Below, one piece after another: positions 25,689-35,478 of a stretch of DNA of 64,000 bases. Source of the stretch: Aquirufa rosea (GTDB lineage Bacteria; Bacteroidota; Bacteroidia; Cytophagales; Spirosomataceae); the NCBI RefSeq assembly GCF_004118285.1, contig NZ_SDHY01000005.1, forward strand, positions 186,001 to 250,000, written 5' to 3'. The notes below the pieces were generated by a model, which was given only the letters and a program-made list of their open reading frames with translations, was not told where the DNA came from and searched no databases. Both the position numbers and the translations under genes were made by a program. Position 1 is the stretch's first letter. Every line of letters starts with the position of its first letter.

Positions 25689-27809
25689 TTAAAGATTTAC
25701 CCAAGTACCAGTTTTTAGGCTTTCTACCGCCGCAAAGCTAGCTAAAGTTGTATTTACTAATTCACTCATAGGAATAATGGCATCTCCACCATTCTTTACG
25801 GATTCAATCAAAAGGTTAAATTGATTTTGATGCCCCTTGTCTTGACCTGAAGATTTAAAATTAAAATTATTAAATCCATATCCCTTCAATTTTCGCCAAT
25901 TATCTAATATCAATGTTCGTTCTTGATGATAGACCTCTATCCTTTCTTTAGAATAAGCCTTTGACCCATTGGCAAAATAATTAATTACTGCATTTGTACC
26001 ATTTTCATATTTCAAAAGGATGCTAGCATTATCAGTATTTTCTTCGGGCAGAGTTCCTAAGGCATTCATACAAACTGATTTCACCTTTGATCCTGATAAA
26101 TAGGTGATAAGATCAATAAAATGACAAGCTTCTCCTATAATTCTTCCACCGCCAATTTCCATATCGTGAATCCATACTTTAGATTGAATAAAACCGGCAT
26201 TCATTGTTGCTACAATATTCATTGGAGTATTTGATTTACCTAAGGCATTTCTCATTTCAAGAGCTAATGGAGCAAATCTCCTATTAAAACCTACAGTAAT
26301 TGTTTTACCAGATGCGTTATATACTTCAATTACTTGTTTTAATTCTTCTTTATTTAATGCCAACGGTTTCTCAATAAATACATTTTTACCATTCTTTAGT
26401 GCCTCAATTGTAAGAGCAGCATGTGTGTTATGTCTTGTAGATATTATAACCAAATCTACCTGTTTGTCTTTAAAAATATTATCATTCTCCGTAGTGGAAT
26501 TCGATATATTATATTTTTTTGCTAAAATAGTACCTTTTAAACCCGTCGAACTTGAAATGTATTTAAGTTTAGCAGAGTTCCTTTTTAAACAAGGTAAAAT
26601 CATTGCAGACGTAAAATTTCCTGCACCAATAATTCCTACAACCCCTTCCCCTTTTTGAAATTTATTAGTATTAATCTGAATTGAATGACTGGGAGTATTT
26701 GAGTTATATGGATATACAATAATAGAAGCTATAGATTTACTAACCCTCATTTTAGAATATATTTTTTGGTAATCTTCCAATAATACTTTTTCTGTAATAA
26801 GAGGTTCAACACAAATAGCATTAGATGAAATTGCATGTAATATTGTTTCAAAATTTCTCTTCTCAGTCCATCGAACAAAGGCTAAAGGATAGTCTATTCC
26901 TTTTTGCTCATAGCCATAGTCATATCTACCAGGACCATAAGAACAGGAAACTTGAAAAGTCAATTCCTTTTCATAAAAATCAGCTCTCGAAATATCAAGT
27001 CCTACAACTCCAACTAAAATAATTCGCCCCCTTTTTCGAGACATTTTTGCAGATTGAGAAATGATTTCATTTGACTTATTTGAGGCAGTAATAATGACTG
27101 CATCTGAACCAATATTATTTGTTGCGTTATTTACATATGCCACTTGATCCACACCATCACTTGGATTTACTGCATCTATACCAAATTGTTTAGCTAATTC
27201 TACTTTTGTAGGTTCAAAATCAAATCCAATAACTTTACATCCATTGGCTTTTAAAAGCTGGGCTGTCATCAAACCAATTAAACCTAATCCAATAACTACA
27301 AAGGTTTCTCCAAATGTTGGATTCGCTAATCTTATTCCTTGTAAACCAATTGACCCAATTACAGTGAAAGTTGCAGCTTCATCCGAAACATTTTCAGGGA
27401 TTTTAGCTACAAGATTTTTAGCTACGCAAACAAATTCCGCATGAGGACCATTAGAAGCAACTCTATCACCAATAGAGATATCATCTACTCCTTTACCAAC
27501 TGCGACCACCTTGCCTACGTTACAATAACCTAAAGGCAAAGGCTCATTCAATTTATTTAAAACAGCATTTATTGTAGGTTTTAATCCTTCATTTTTCACT
27601 TTATTCAAAACTTCTTTTACTTTATCAGGCTGCTGCATTGCCTTTTGGAACAAATTCGATTTTCCAAATTCGACTAGCATACGTTCTGTACCTAAAGATA
27701 CAAGACTTCTAGTTGTTTGAATTAATATATGATTAGGTTGAATAAAAGGCACAGGGACTTCTTCTAAATAAGTATTACCATTATTGAGATCCTGTATAAT
27801 TTGTTTCAT
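25689..27809 (-). CDS. Bi-domain oxidoreductase: zinc-type alcohol dehydrogenase fused to Gfo/Idh/MocA
   Basis: This is a 706-residue fusion. Residues 1-370 are a medium-chain alcohol dehydrogenase-like domain (LVSLGTERMLVEFGKSN, GYCNVGKVVAVGKGVDDISIGD, NAD-binding VVIGLGLIGLMTAQLL). Residues about 390-706 are a Gfo/Idh/MocA domain (GVVGIIGAGNFTSAMI, FIEKPLALNKEELKQVI, GGGRIIGEACHFIDLI). The fusion is known from polysaccharide clusters that also contain the heparinase-fold protein and asparagine-synthase-like gene. The sugar it oxidises or reduces is not known to me. It lies 17 bases downstream of asnB. Confidence 0.85.
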   Translation of the reverse strand: MKQIIQDLNNGNTYLEEVPVPFIQPNHILIQTTRSLVSLGTERMLVEFGKSNLFQKAMQQPDKVKEVLNKVKNEGLKPTINAVLNKLNEPLPLGYCNVGKVVAVGKGVDDISIGDRVASNGPHAEFVCVAKNLVAKIPENVSDEAATFTVIGSIGLQGIRLANPTFGETFVVIGLGLIGLMTAQLLKANGCKVIGFDFEPTKVELAKQFGIDAVNPSDGVDQVAYVNNATNNIGSDAVIITASNKSNEIISQSAKMSRKRGRIILVGVVGLDISRADFYEKELTFQVSCSYGPGRYDYGYEQKGIDYPLAFVRWTEKRNFETILHAISSNAICVEPLITEKVLLEDYQKIYSKMRVSKSIASIIVYPYNSNTPSHSIQINTNKFQKGEGVVGIIGAGNFTSAMILPCLKRNSAKLKYISSSTGLKGTILAKKYNISNSTTENDNIFKDKQVDLVIISTRHNTHAALTIEALKNGKNVFIEKPLALNKEELKQVIEVYNASGKTITVGFNRRFAPLALEMRNALGKSNTPMNIVATMNAGFIQSKVWIHDMEIGGGRIIGEACHFIDLITYLSGSKVKSVCMNALGTLPEENTDNASILLKYENGTNAVINYFANGSKAYSKERIEVYHQERTLILDNWRKLKGYGFNNFNFKSSGQDKGHQNQFNLLIESVKNGGDAIIPMSELVNTTLASFAAVESLKTGTWVNL

Positions 27810-27826
27810 TCTTGAATATTCATAAT

Positions 27827-29740
27827 CTATTTTACAAAACTTTTTTCGTCAACGAACTGGATAAACCAACTTTCAATTGCGAGTAATGCCCAAATGGAAT
27901 AAGAAGCATCAATCTTGCCATTTTTATTGTCTAGAATTAATTGCCAAACTTTGTCAGCATCGAAAATACCTCTTTCTCTTAATTTTTCATGTGATAATCT
28001 TTCATTGATAATTTCTTGCAAATCATTAATAATCCATTTTCTGACTGGGGCTCCAAATCCAGTTTTTGGACGGTAAATAACATCACGAGGCAAATAACGT
28101 TCAGCTACCTTTTTAAGTATATACTTTGTTTCTTTACCTTTCATTTTTAATGATGTAGGCAAGGTTCTTGAAAATGCCACTAAATCTAGATCTAAATATG
28201 GTACACGAGCTTCTACTCCTGCGGCCATTCCTAATTTATCGGTGTAGTTTAGATTATGGTCAACTAAAAATGTTTTTAACTCCCAGTATAGCATACGATC
28301 AAGCTCACTAGTATCACAAAATAGATCTTTTTGCAAACTATAAAAATAATTGAATGGGTCATAACCTTCTACCTTTTTTTTCCACTCTTGTGTAAATAAA
28401 GAGGTTACAGTATTTTCCGGTAACCAAGCAAAATATCCTAACTGTCTGCGTAATGGAGTTAAATCAATATTTAAAGTCAATTTCTTTACTCGTCTGAATA
28501 ATGGCAAATTGGAAGGTAATTTATTTGCGAAATATTTTATTATTCTAAAAATAAAATTAGGTACTAATTGAAAAAAAAATTCATAATTTAAGGCTTGATG
28601 TCTTCGGTAGCCAGAAAATAGATCGTCACCCGCTGCTCCACCTATTAAAACTTTAATATTTTTATCTCTCGCTATACTTGCAATTTTTAAAACATTTAAA
28701 GGTGCTGCATCTGCTTGCGGTTCGTCTAAATGCCAAATCATCTTATCGAACATACTAATTATATCAATTTCTGATTTAACAACTTTAAGGTCAACTTTCA
28801 GATAATCAGCAACTTTCTTTGCATACAATAAGTCATCAGTGAACCCCTCTATTTCTCCACTATTTTGTCCTAAATCAACGGTAAAGCATATAATTTCCAT
28901 GTCAGGGTTAAGCTTACGTGCCATGGCAACCAATAAACTAGAATCTAATCCACCTGAAAGAAAAAAACCAATTGGTACATCAGAAAGCATTTGACGTTTA
29001 ACTGCATTTAATAAATATTGTTCTAACTTATTTATATACTCTTCCTCATTATGAGATTTTATTATTAAAGGTTCATTCTGTAACTGAAAGTAATGAATGG
29101 GTTTAATATCAATTAATAATGAGATATTGAACTTAAGATAGGTACCTGGCAACAATTTCTTAACACCTTTAAAAGGAGTTGACTCTCCAGGTGACCATAA
29201 AAATGTTAAATAATTAAATAGTGATTGAGCCGAAATTTCTTTATTTATATTAAATGGTAGAAAAGACTTAATTTCTGAGCCAAACAAAAAAACTTCTTTA
29301 TCTATATAATAGTAAAGCGGCTTAACACCAAATTGATCTCTAACTATTATAATTTCATTTAATTCCGTATCGAAAATAGCAAATGCAAAAATACCATTTA
29401 ACTTTTTAAGAATATGTACACCATATTTAATATAACCATAAAGTACAGTTTCAGTATCACCAGAAGATTTAAATTCAAATTCATTAAGAAATTCAGCTCT
29501 TATTTCTTGATGGTTATAAATTTCCCCATTAAAAATAATTACATATCTTTCATCTGAAGAATACATTGGCTGATTACCATTTTCAGATAAATCCTGAATA
29601 GATAACCTTGTGTGTCCTAAAAATACATTGTTTTGAAAGTAGCTTCCAAAAGAATCTGGTCCACGATGTGAAATAAGTTTAAGAGCAGAATTATTTTTAA
29701 AAATGTCACTAAATCCTATAGCTCCAATTATTCCGCACAT
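27827..29740 (-). CDS. asnB: Asparagine synthase-like glutamine amidotransferase (copy 1)
   Basis: The start is set at ATG 29740 so that the catalytic Cys is residue 2 (MCGIIGAIGF); an ATG at 29764 would bury it. The class II glutaminase domain has SHRGPDSFGSY and IFNGEIYNHQEIR. The synthetase domain has the PP-loop FFLSGGLDSSLLVAMA and GGAAGDDLFSGYRRH. Length is 637 aa. In sugar clusters such proteins amidate uronic acids or other carboxylates with glutamine nitrogen. With a UDP-GlcNAc3NAcA route in the same cluster, amidation of that uronate is a sensible guess. Confidence 0.88.
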   Translation of the reverse strand: MCGIIGAIGFSDIFKNNSALKLISHRGPDSFGSYFQNNVFLGHTRLSIQDLSENGNQPMYSSDERYVIIFNGEIYNHQEIRAEFLNEFEFKSSGDTETVLYGYIKYGVHILKKLNGIFAFAIFDTELNEIIIVRDQFGVKPLYYYIDKEVFLFGSEIKSFLPFNINKEISAQSLFNYLTFLWSPGESTPFKGVKKLLPGTYLKFNISLLIDIKPIHYFQLQNEPLIIKSHNEEEYINKLEQYLLNAVKRQMLSDVPIGFFLSGGLDSSLLVAMARKLNPDMEIICFTVDLGQNSGEIEGFTDDLLYAKKVADYLKVDLKVVKSEIDIISMFDKMIWHLDEPQADAAPLNVLKIASIARDKNIKVLIGGAAGDDLFSGYRRHQALNYEFFFQLVPNFIFRIIKYFANKLPSNLPLFRRVKKLTLNIDLTPLRRQLGYFAWLPENTVTSLFTQEWKKKVEGYDPFNYFYSLQKDLFCDTSELDRMLYWELKTFLVDHNLNYTDKLGMAAGVEARVPYLDLDLVAFSRTLPTSLKMKGKETKYILKKVAERYLPRDVIYRPKTGFGAPVRKWIINDLQEIINERLSHEKLRERGIFDADKVWQLILDNKNGKIDASYSIWALLAIESWFIQFVDEKSFVK

Positions 29741-29782
29741 ATAATTACGTGTTAATAATGACAAATTTTGAAATTAAAAAAA

Positions 29783-30931
29783 TCAGTTTAATAACGTTTC
29801 ACTCCAAACCGTTCTTTTAATATAATCAACATAGCTAATTATTATTCTAACCACCTTCTCTGAAACATTAGGCATTGAATAATCTGAAACTATCCTCAAT
29901 GTTCTTTCTTCATTCCTTTTCTGTGATTCTAATGCTAATAAACCTTGTATTATTCTTGCAGGATTTAAACCTACCATCATAACTGAAGCCTCTTCCATCG
30001 CCTCAGGTCTTTCATGAGCTTGTCTAATATTTAATGCTGGGAAATTTAATATTGACGATTCTTCTGATATAGTGCCACTATCAGATAAAACTGCCTTTGC
30101 ATTTATTTGTAAGGCGTTATAATCATTAAATCCTAATGGCTTTAAAAGTTGAATATTCTCATGTAATTTTATTCCTTTTTCATTAATTTTATTCCTTGTT
30201 CTTGGGTGCGTGCTTACGATAATTGGATGGTTAAATTTTTCTGCAATTAAATTTAAGCTAATTATTAAACCCTCGAAATTAGACTCATTATTTATATTTT
30301 CTTCTCTATGTGCTGAAACGACAAAATATTTATACTTTTGTATTTTTAACCTTGTTAAAACATCTGAATTATTAATAGAAGGCAAATAATGATTCAATAC
30401 TTCAAACATAGGAGACCCGGTCTTGATTATTTTATCTGCTGATAATCCTTCTCTTAAAAGATATTCTCTAGCAATATCGCTATATGTCATATTTATATCC
30501 GAAATATGATCTACGATTTTTCGATTTGTTTCTTCGGGTACACGTTGATCAAAACATCTATTTCCAGCTTCCATATGAAAGATAGGTATGCGCCTTTTTT
30601 TTGCTGGTATTGCACACAAACAACTATTAGTATCTCCTAATACTAAAAATGCATCAGGTTTGACTTCCTCTAATAAAGGGTCAATTGTGATTAAAATTTT
30701 TCCAATTGTTTCAGTCGCTGTTGTACCCGCAGCATTCAAAAAATAATCTGGTTTACGAATTTGCAAGTCATCAAAGAAGATTTGATTCAATTCATAATCA
30801 TAATTTTGACCAGTATGTATAATAATATGTTCAATTGCGTTTGAACTATCTAAAGCATGTATTACCCTAGCTAAACGTATAACTTCAGGTCGAGTACCTA
30901 CTACGGTCATTACTTTTAATTGGTAATTCAT
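29783..30931 (-). CDS. fnlC: UDP-N-acetyl-L-fucosamine synthase, FnlC/WbjD-type 2-epimerase
   Basis: This 382-residue protein of the WecB superfamily has the FnlC/WbjD landmarks: VMTVVGTRPEVIRLARVIHAL, HTGQNYDYELNQIFFDDL, LGDTNSCLCAIPAKKRRIPIF, HMEAGNRCFDQRVPEETNR (EAGNRCFDQRVPEE is characteristic), SAHREENIN and SDSGTISEESSIL. It carries out the last step, 2-epimerisation of UDP-L-PneNAc to UDP-L-FucNAc. It lies directly after fnlB and fnlA, as in other FucNAc clusters. Confidence 0.92.
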   Translation of the reverse strand: MNYQLKVMTVVGTRPEVIRLARVIHALDSSNAIEHIIIHTGQNYDYELNQIFFDDLQIRKPDYFLNAAGTTATETIGKILITIDPLLEEVKPDAFLVLGDTNSCLCAIPAKKRRIPIFHMEAGNRCFDQRVPEETNRKIVDHISDINMTYSDIAREYLLREGLSADKIIKTGSPMFEVLNHYLPSINNSDVLTRLKIQKYKYFVVSAHREENINNESNFEGLIISLNLIAEKFNHPIIVSTHPRTRNKINEKGIKLHENIQLLKPLGFNDYNALQINAKAVLSDSGTISEESSILNFPALNIRQAHERPEAMEEASVMMVGLNPARIIQGLLALESQKRNEERTLRIVSDYSMPNVSEKVVRIIISYVDYIKRTVWSETLLN

Positions 30932-30943
30932 TGTTGAATTTAT

Positions 30944-32059
30944 TTACACATTTTCAAAAAAAGTGTCTGAATCATTTGAATCATAAAATTCGTTTATCCA
31001 AAATATTGTATATAGTTCCTCTTCGCCTATATTTTTAATGTTATGCGTATACCAAATCGGAATGTCTACATAGGCAGGTTCTTCTCCATATAAAAAATAA
31101 TCAAAAATCTCGCTAGTTCCAATTTTTCTCAATTGGATCAATGCTTTACCTTTAATAACAGAAAATCTTTCTATTTTTCTTGTATGAAAGTGATTCCCTC
31201 TTGTTATACCTTTTGAGGTAGTAGAAAAAGAAACCTGACCACCAGACTCTAATCTTATAATTTCAACAAAATTTCCCTTTACATCAATGTTATTTTTATA
31301 TTTAATGGGGAATTGTATTTTCAAATTTAAATAAGATCTAAAAGTATTAAATAAATTTATTTCAAACTGATTTTTCAAATCAGGTATTTGTCCGTTTTCT
31401 AAATATTTAGTTTTAAAATTAAGTAGAGTGTTTAGAATTTCAGAAACCTTTTTTGTATCAGTATGTTCAATTGTAATTTTACTATTAGTATCTGAGTCAA
31501 ATATGTTAATTATTTTTTTAATTAGGTCGTTTATGTAAATAAGATTAAGGGTTGCATCCGTTTCAATTTTAGGAACCTCATTATTTATTAACTGATGACA
31601 AAATGTGGATACGACTGAATTATAAAATGGTACGCAAAAAGCACCAAATACATTTGGGATAATTAACCCTTGAAATTTACCAGTTGATAAATTAGCCCAA
31701 TTTGCAAATAACTCCCTTGCCATTTTTTTGGAATTCCCAAATATATTACTTCTCTCCTCTTGTTTTGAGGAAGAAAAAATAACTTGCCCCTTGAACTCTG
31801 TTCTTTTAAAAGATTTAACTAATCTTTCGGCCAAACTCACATTTGTTTCATATATGGCACTTTCTTCACAATGTCTATTTATTCCTGCCAAATGAACTAT
31901 AATATTACATTTTGATACAAACAAATCAAGATTAATATCTTCATTGAACCACTCTCTTTTAAATTCAATTAATTCAAATTTGCCACTATATAATTCTAGG
32001 GTACGACACAAATGCCATCCAATAAAACCATTTGAGCCTGTTACGCCAATCTTAATCAT
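30944..32059 (-). CDS. fnlB: UDP-2-acetamido-2,6-dideoxy-hexos-4-ulose reductase, FnlB/WbjC-type (SDR plus cupin)
   Basis: This 371-residue protein has the two-domain CapF/WbjC layout. Residues 1-240 are an SDR (GVTGSNGFIGWHLCRT, IVHLAGINRHCEES, VIFSSSKQEERS). Residues about 255-371 are a cupin (GGQVSFSTTSKGITRGNHFH, RFSVIKGKALIQLRKIG). It reduces or epimerises the 4-keto intermediate from FnlA. Oddly, the usual SDR Tyr-x-x-x-Lys reads Phe-Gly-Asn-Ser-Lys (NIFGNSKKMAREL; codon TTT near 31723), so the catalytic Tyr appears replaced. It lies 2 bases from fnlA. Confidence 0.9.
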   Translation of the reverse strand: MIKIGVTGSNGFIGWHLCRTLELYSGKFELIEFKREWFNEDINLDLFVSKCNIIVHLAGINRHCEESAIYETNVSLAERLVKSFKRTEFKGQVIFSSSKQEERSNIFGNSKKMARELFANWANLSTGKFQGLIIPNVFGAFCVPFYNSVVSTFCHQLINNEVPKIETDATLNLIYINDLIKKIINIFDSDTNSKITIEHTDTKKVSEILNTLLNFKTKYLENGQIPDLKNQFEINLFNTFRSYLNLKIQFPIKYKNNIDVKGNFVEIIRLESGGQVSFSTTSKGITRGNHFHTRKIERFSVIKGKALIQLRKIGTSEIFDYFLYGEEPAYVDIPIWYTHNIKNIGEEELYTIFWINEFYDSNDSDTFFENV

Positions 32060-32061
32060 AA

Positions 32062-33105
32062 TTAATACGAATAATTAATTGAATCAAATTCTCCCAAAAT
32101 ATCCTTTCGAATTATTGGTAGTTTCAATAACAACTGTTTCATTCCTTCTATATCTAAAATTGTTGTATTGTGAGAGTGATACTCATTAAAATTTGCAATA
32201 TCAGGCATCCCCTCTGAAAAATATTGCTCATAGTTTAAATCTCTGTTATCAGCTGGAATTCTAAAATACTCACCAAGATCTTCAGCTTTGATCATGTCTT
32301 CTTTGTTTACTAATGTTTCGTATAGCTTTTCACCATGCCTAGTGCCGATAACTTTAATTACACTTGATGATTTATATAATTGTATTAAAGCTTGAGCCAA
32401 AGTACCAACAGTTGCTGATGGTGCTTTTTGAACAAATAAATCCCCCTGATTAGCAAACTCAAAAGCATAAAGTACCAAATTAACAGCATCTTCTAATGTC
32501 ATCATAAAACGTGTCATGTTTGGATCAGTCAGTGTCAAAGCCTTATTACCCTTAATTTGATCAATAAATAATGGGATCACCGAACCACGAGATGCCATTA
32601 CATTGCCATATCTTGTCCCACAAAATATAGTCCGTTTACTATCCAAGATTCTTGATTTAGCGACCATTACTTTTTCCATTAATGCTTTTGACATACCCAT
32701 CGCATTAATTGGATAAGCAGCTTTATCTGTACTTAAAACTACTACTTTTTTCACTTCATAATCATGAGCAACAGTTAAAACATTGTCTGTTCCAATTATA
32801 TTGGTCTTTACTGCTTCCATTGGAAAAAATTCACAAGAAGGAACTTGCTTTAATGCCGCAGCATGAAAAATATAATCAATGTCTTTAATTGCAGGCACTA
32901 GACTTTCTTTATCTCGAATATCCCCAATATAAAATTTAACTTTAGTATTATTTACCCTTTTACGCAAATCCTCTTGTTTTTTTTCATCTCTACTAAAAAT
33001 TCTTATCTCTGAAAAATAATCAGTGTTTATGAAACGGTTTAAAACTGCGTTTCCAAATGAACCTGTTCCACCAGTAATTAATAATTTTGCGTTTTTAAAC
33101 TTCAT
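32062..33105 (-). CDS. fnlA: UDP-GlcNAc 4,6-dehydratase (5-inverting), FnlA/WbjB-type
   Basis: This is a 347-residue SDR. NAD binding is seen in LLITGGTGSFGNAVLNRF; FYIGDIRDKESL; HAAALKQVPSCEFFPMEAVK. The active-site stretch LSTDKAAYPINAMGMSKALM has Met in place of Tyr before the Lys, as in inverting 4,6-dehydratases (FnlA, PseB, CapE). It converts UDP-GlcNAc to a 4-keto-6-deoxy sugar, the first step to UDP-L-FucNAc. The next two genes complete the pathway. Confidence 0.93.
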   Translation of the reverse strand: MKFKNAKLLITGGTGSFGNAVLNRFINTDYFSEIRIFSRDEKKQEDLRKRVNNTKVKFYIGDIRDKESLVPAIKDIDYIFHAAALKQVPSCEFFPMEAVKTNIIGTDNVLTVAHDYEVKKVVVLSTDKAAYPINAMGMSKALMEKVMVAKSRILDSKRTIFCGTRYGNVMASRGSVIPLFIDQIKGNKALTLTDPNMTRFMMTLEDAVNLVLYAFEFANQGDLFVQKAPSATVGTLAQALIQLYKSSSVIKVIGTRHGEKLYETLVNKEDMIKAEDLGEYFRIPADNRDLNYEQYFSEGMPDIANFNEYHSHNTTILDIEGMKQLLLKLPIIRKDILGEFDSINYSY

Positions 33106-34315
33106 TTGATTTTCTGGTTAGTAATGAATGTATTTTTGATCCAACAGCACCCTCTCCATAATGTTTAATTGCTTTTTCTTTGGCATTTTCACCCATAATT
33201 TTTCTCTTATACTCAGGCAGATTGTAAAAGTTAATTATTCCCGTTGATAGTGCTGCAGCGCTATCATCTCTTGTAAAATATAGACAGTCGTAAAAATAAG
33301 GCGGTATAGATTCTAATTTGGTTGTAAGTATTGGTACTCCTGTGCTCATATATTCGAGTAGCTTTGATGGGAAAGAATACCTAGAAGAATCTAATTTAAT
33401 TGGTCTTGGATTGATAAGTAAATCTGAAGAAATAAGAGTTTCCAATAAATTATTTGAATGTTTTACGCCTTCATAAATTATTCTATTATCATTTTTGGAA
33501 GCCAAAATAACATCATTTATTAATTCCCCTTTACCCAAAATATGAAACCTAAGATTATCTAAATTTATAGCAGAGATTGCTTTCAATAAAATATCAACCC
33601 CATTATTTTTGTTTAAGCCTCCAGCAAATACAATCTTAAAATAATTATTTTCTTTTTTATGTATTAATTTTTCAAAAAATCCTATTTCACTATTTACAAT
33701 TCCAGGTAAAATTAAAGCGTTTTTTAATTTAAATTTCAATACAAAAGCCTCTGATAAACAGATATAAGAATCAAATTTATTTATCATAAATTTCATCAAC
33801 CATTTATCAATATTTCTAAAAAATTTTCCTAAAAAACCATCACTTGATACTTCTAAACCATGTTGGTCAGTTAAGATTAAAGAAATTTCAACTTTTGATA
33901 TGAGCTTTAATAAAATCGCATATAACATGAATGGTGTATGAGTACCATGAACAAGAATATAATTTATTTTATTCTTATCAATTACCTTAATTCCAATAGG
34001 AAATAAATTAATAAAACGTGTTAAGTGTTTTAATAAAATTAAATTTATAAACCCGATAAAATGACCACTATAATAAACATCATTAATTGATTTACTTTTA
34101 AAAAATAATTTTTTTACACTGGGATAATTTCTAATTTCTGCCGTTGAGATAACACTTACATTGTTAAAAGAATTCTTTAAAGATTTAATAATTGAATTAG
34201 AAAATTTATTTGTTGCAAAATGGGGATATTCATCTAATTTTTCAATTTCTAATTGTAGACTCAATGGTAAGGCAAATCCTAAATACAAAATAGAGTCTTT
34301 ATTATAAATTTTCAT
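33095..34315 (-). CDS. Glycosyltransferase (GT4-like)
   Basis: This 406-residue GT-B protein has N-terminal SILYLGFALPLSLQLEIEKL, central IVFAGGLNKNNGVDILLKAI, LRFHILGKGELINDVIL, and donor-site LINPRPIKLDSSRYSFPSKLLEYMSTGVPILTT (the E-x7-E-like region of family 4). It adds one sugar of the repeat unit; donor and acceptor cannot be read. Its 3' end overlaps fnlA by 11 bases. It is AT-rich like its neighbours up to 43 kb. Confidence 0.82.
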   Translation of the reverse strand: MKIYNKDSILYLGFALPLSLQLEIEKLDEYPHFATNKFSNSIIKSLKNSFNNVSVISTAEIRNYPSVKKLFFKSKSINDVYYSGHFIGFINLILLKHLTRFINLFPIGIKVIDKNKINYILVHGTHTPFMLYAILLKLISKVEISLILTDQHGLEVSSDGFLGKFFRNIDKWLMKFMINKFDSYICLSEAFVLKFKLKNALILPGIVNSEIGFFEKLIHKKENNYFKIVFAGGLNKNNGVDILLKAISAINLDNLRFHILGKGELINDVILASKNDNRIIYEGVKHSNNLLETLISSDLLINPRPIKLDSSRYSFPSKLLEYMSTGVPILTTKLESIPPYFYDCLYFTRDDSAAALSTGIINFYNLPEYKRKIMGENAKEKAIKHYGEGAVGSKIHSLLTRKSNEV

Positions 34316-35468
34316 GTGCCAATTTAACTTGGGTGCCTCTTAAAGCAGACCCTAGATTATCTCGAAAAAAAAAGAATGCAATTGCAGGATAAAACCAAAT
34401 AAGTTGACTAAAAAAAGTAATAAAAATTATCAAAAAAACAGTTAGGTATTTTTTATTGTTAACGTACAAAATATAAGACAATAAAATAAAAGAAATTATA
34501 CCATAACGTTGGCTTAACTGCAGAAATGTATCCCATCCCCCTAAGTCAGCAGCACTCAAATAATTTTTATAATATGTATTACCAAAACCAAATAAAATTA
34601 TTTTGATATCATTACTAAAGAAATTGTAATACCTTTCATATCTATATATAAAACTTTCCGAACCAACTAATTTATTTTCCAGATGATAATTAAACTGTTG
34701 GAACAAAAAATATAGAAATATTGGAGAAATAAAAATCAAAAATTTTAAATTATTTTTAATTGGCATCGTTGTTAAAATTACTATTATCAAAATAAAAAAA
34801 CCGGCAGTTGACCTACCAATTAAAATAGCAACAAAAATCAAAACTATAGGAAAAGTAATTCTACCAGATCTTCTTAGTCTGGACCAAAAAGCAATAATAT
34901 AAAAAAGTTGAGTGATTCCAGGTTCACGACCAAAACCAACAAATCTTTCTGAAAGTTGATCGTCTTCTGTATAGTGAATGTTTGTTACTATAAATGTTTT
35001 ATGATAATAGCCACCATAATCATAGGTAAGAGCATAATTTAAAATCGCCGGATAAAAACTTATTAAAACAAAAATTGGTATTCCAAACATAAGTGACCAG
35101 TGAACCAATATTTCATTCGCATAGAAATAATGCTCTTTTGTTACTAAACAAGACAAAAAATAAGATAGTAAAATTGAAATAAAAAATCCAAAACTTATTA
35201 TATCTATTTCTTTGGAATAAATAGTATCAAGCAAAAAGCCGTAAAAAAATAATAATAATAAAAATAAAATTAAGATTAAAAAATTGAACTGCGCAAATTT
35301 AATTTTTTTAAATAAGAGAAATGGTAGTAAAAAAATTGTAGTAAAAATTATCTTCTCTACGTTTTCAAAAAGTGGAGATGCACTTATATAAATTACGGAA
35401 GCAACACAAAATGTATTTAATTTTTTTAAAGGCGTAATATTAATAAATGAACTCATTTTATTTAACAC
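34302..35468 (-). CDS. wzy: O-antigen polymerase-like membrane protein (Wzy)
   Basis: This is a 388-residue, very hydrophobic protein with about ten predicted membrane segments (e.g. IIFTTIFLLPFLLF, FNFLILILFLLLLFFYGFLL, FGIPIFVLISFYPAIL, IVLIFVAILIGRSTAGFFIL). A longer loop in the middle (YHKTFIVTNIHYTEDDQLSERFVGFGREPG) contains GRE and GRSTAGF, as in Wzy/O-antigen ligase-like proteins. It is the only polymerase candidate in the cluster. Assignment rests on topology and location, since Wzy proteins share little sequence. Confidence 0.72.
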   Translation of the reverse strand: MLNKMSSFINITPLKKLNTFCVASVIYISASPLFENVEKIIFTTIFLLPFLLFKKIKFAQFNFLILILFLLLLFFYGFLLDTIYSKEIDIISFGFFISILLSYFLSCLVTKEHYFYANEILVHWSLMFGIPIFVLISFYPAILNYALTYDYGGYYHKTFIVTNIHYTEDDQLSERFVGFGREPGITQLFYIIAFWSRLRRSGRITFPIVLIFVAILIGRSTAGFFILIIVILTTMPIKNNLKFLIFISPIFLYFLFQQFNYHLENKLVGSESFIYRYERYYNFFSNDIKIILFGFGNTYYKNYLSAADLGGWDTFLQLSQRYGIISFILLSYILYVNNKKYLTVFLIIFITFFSQLIWFYPAIAFFFFRDNLGSALRGTQVKLAHENL

Positions 35469-35478
35469 TATAAAAATA

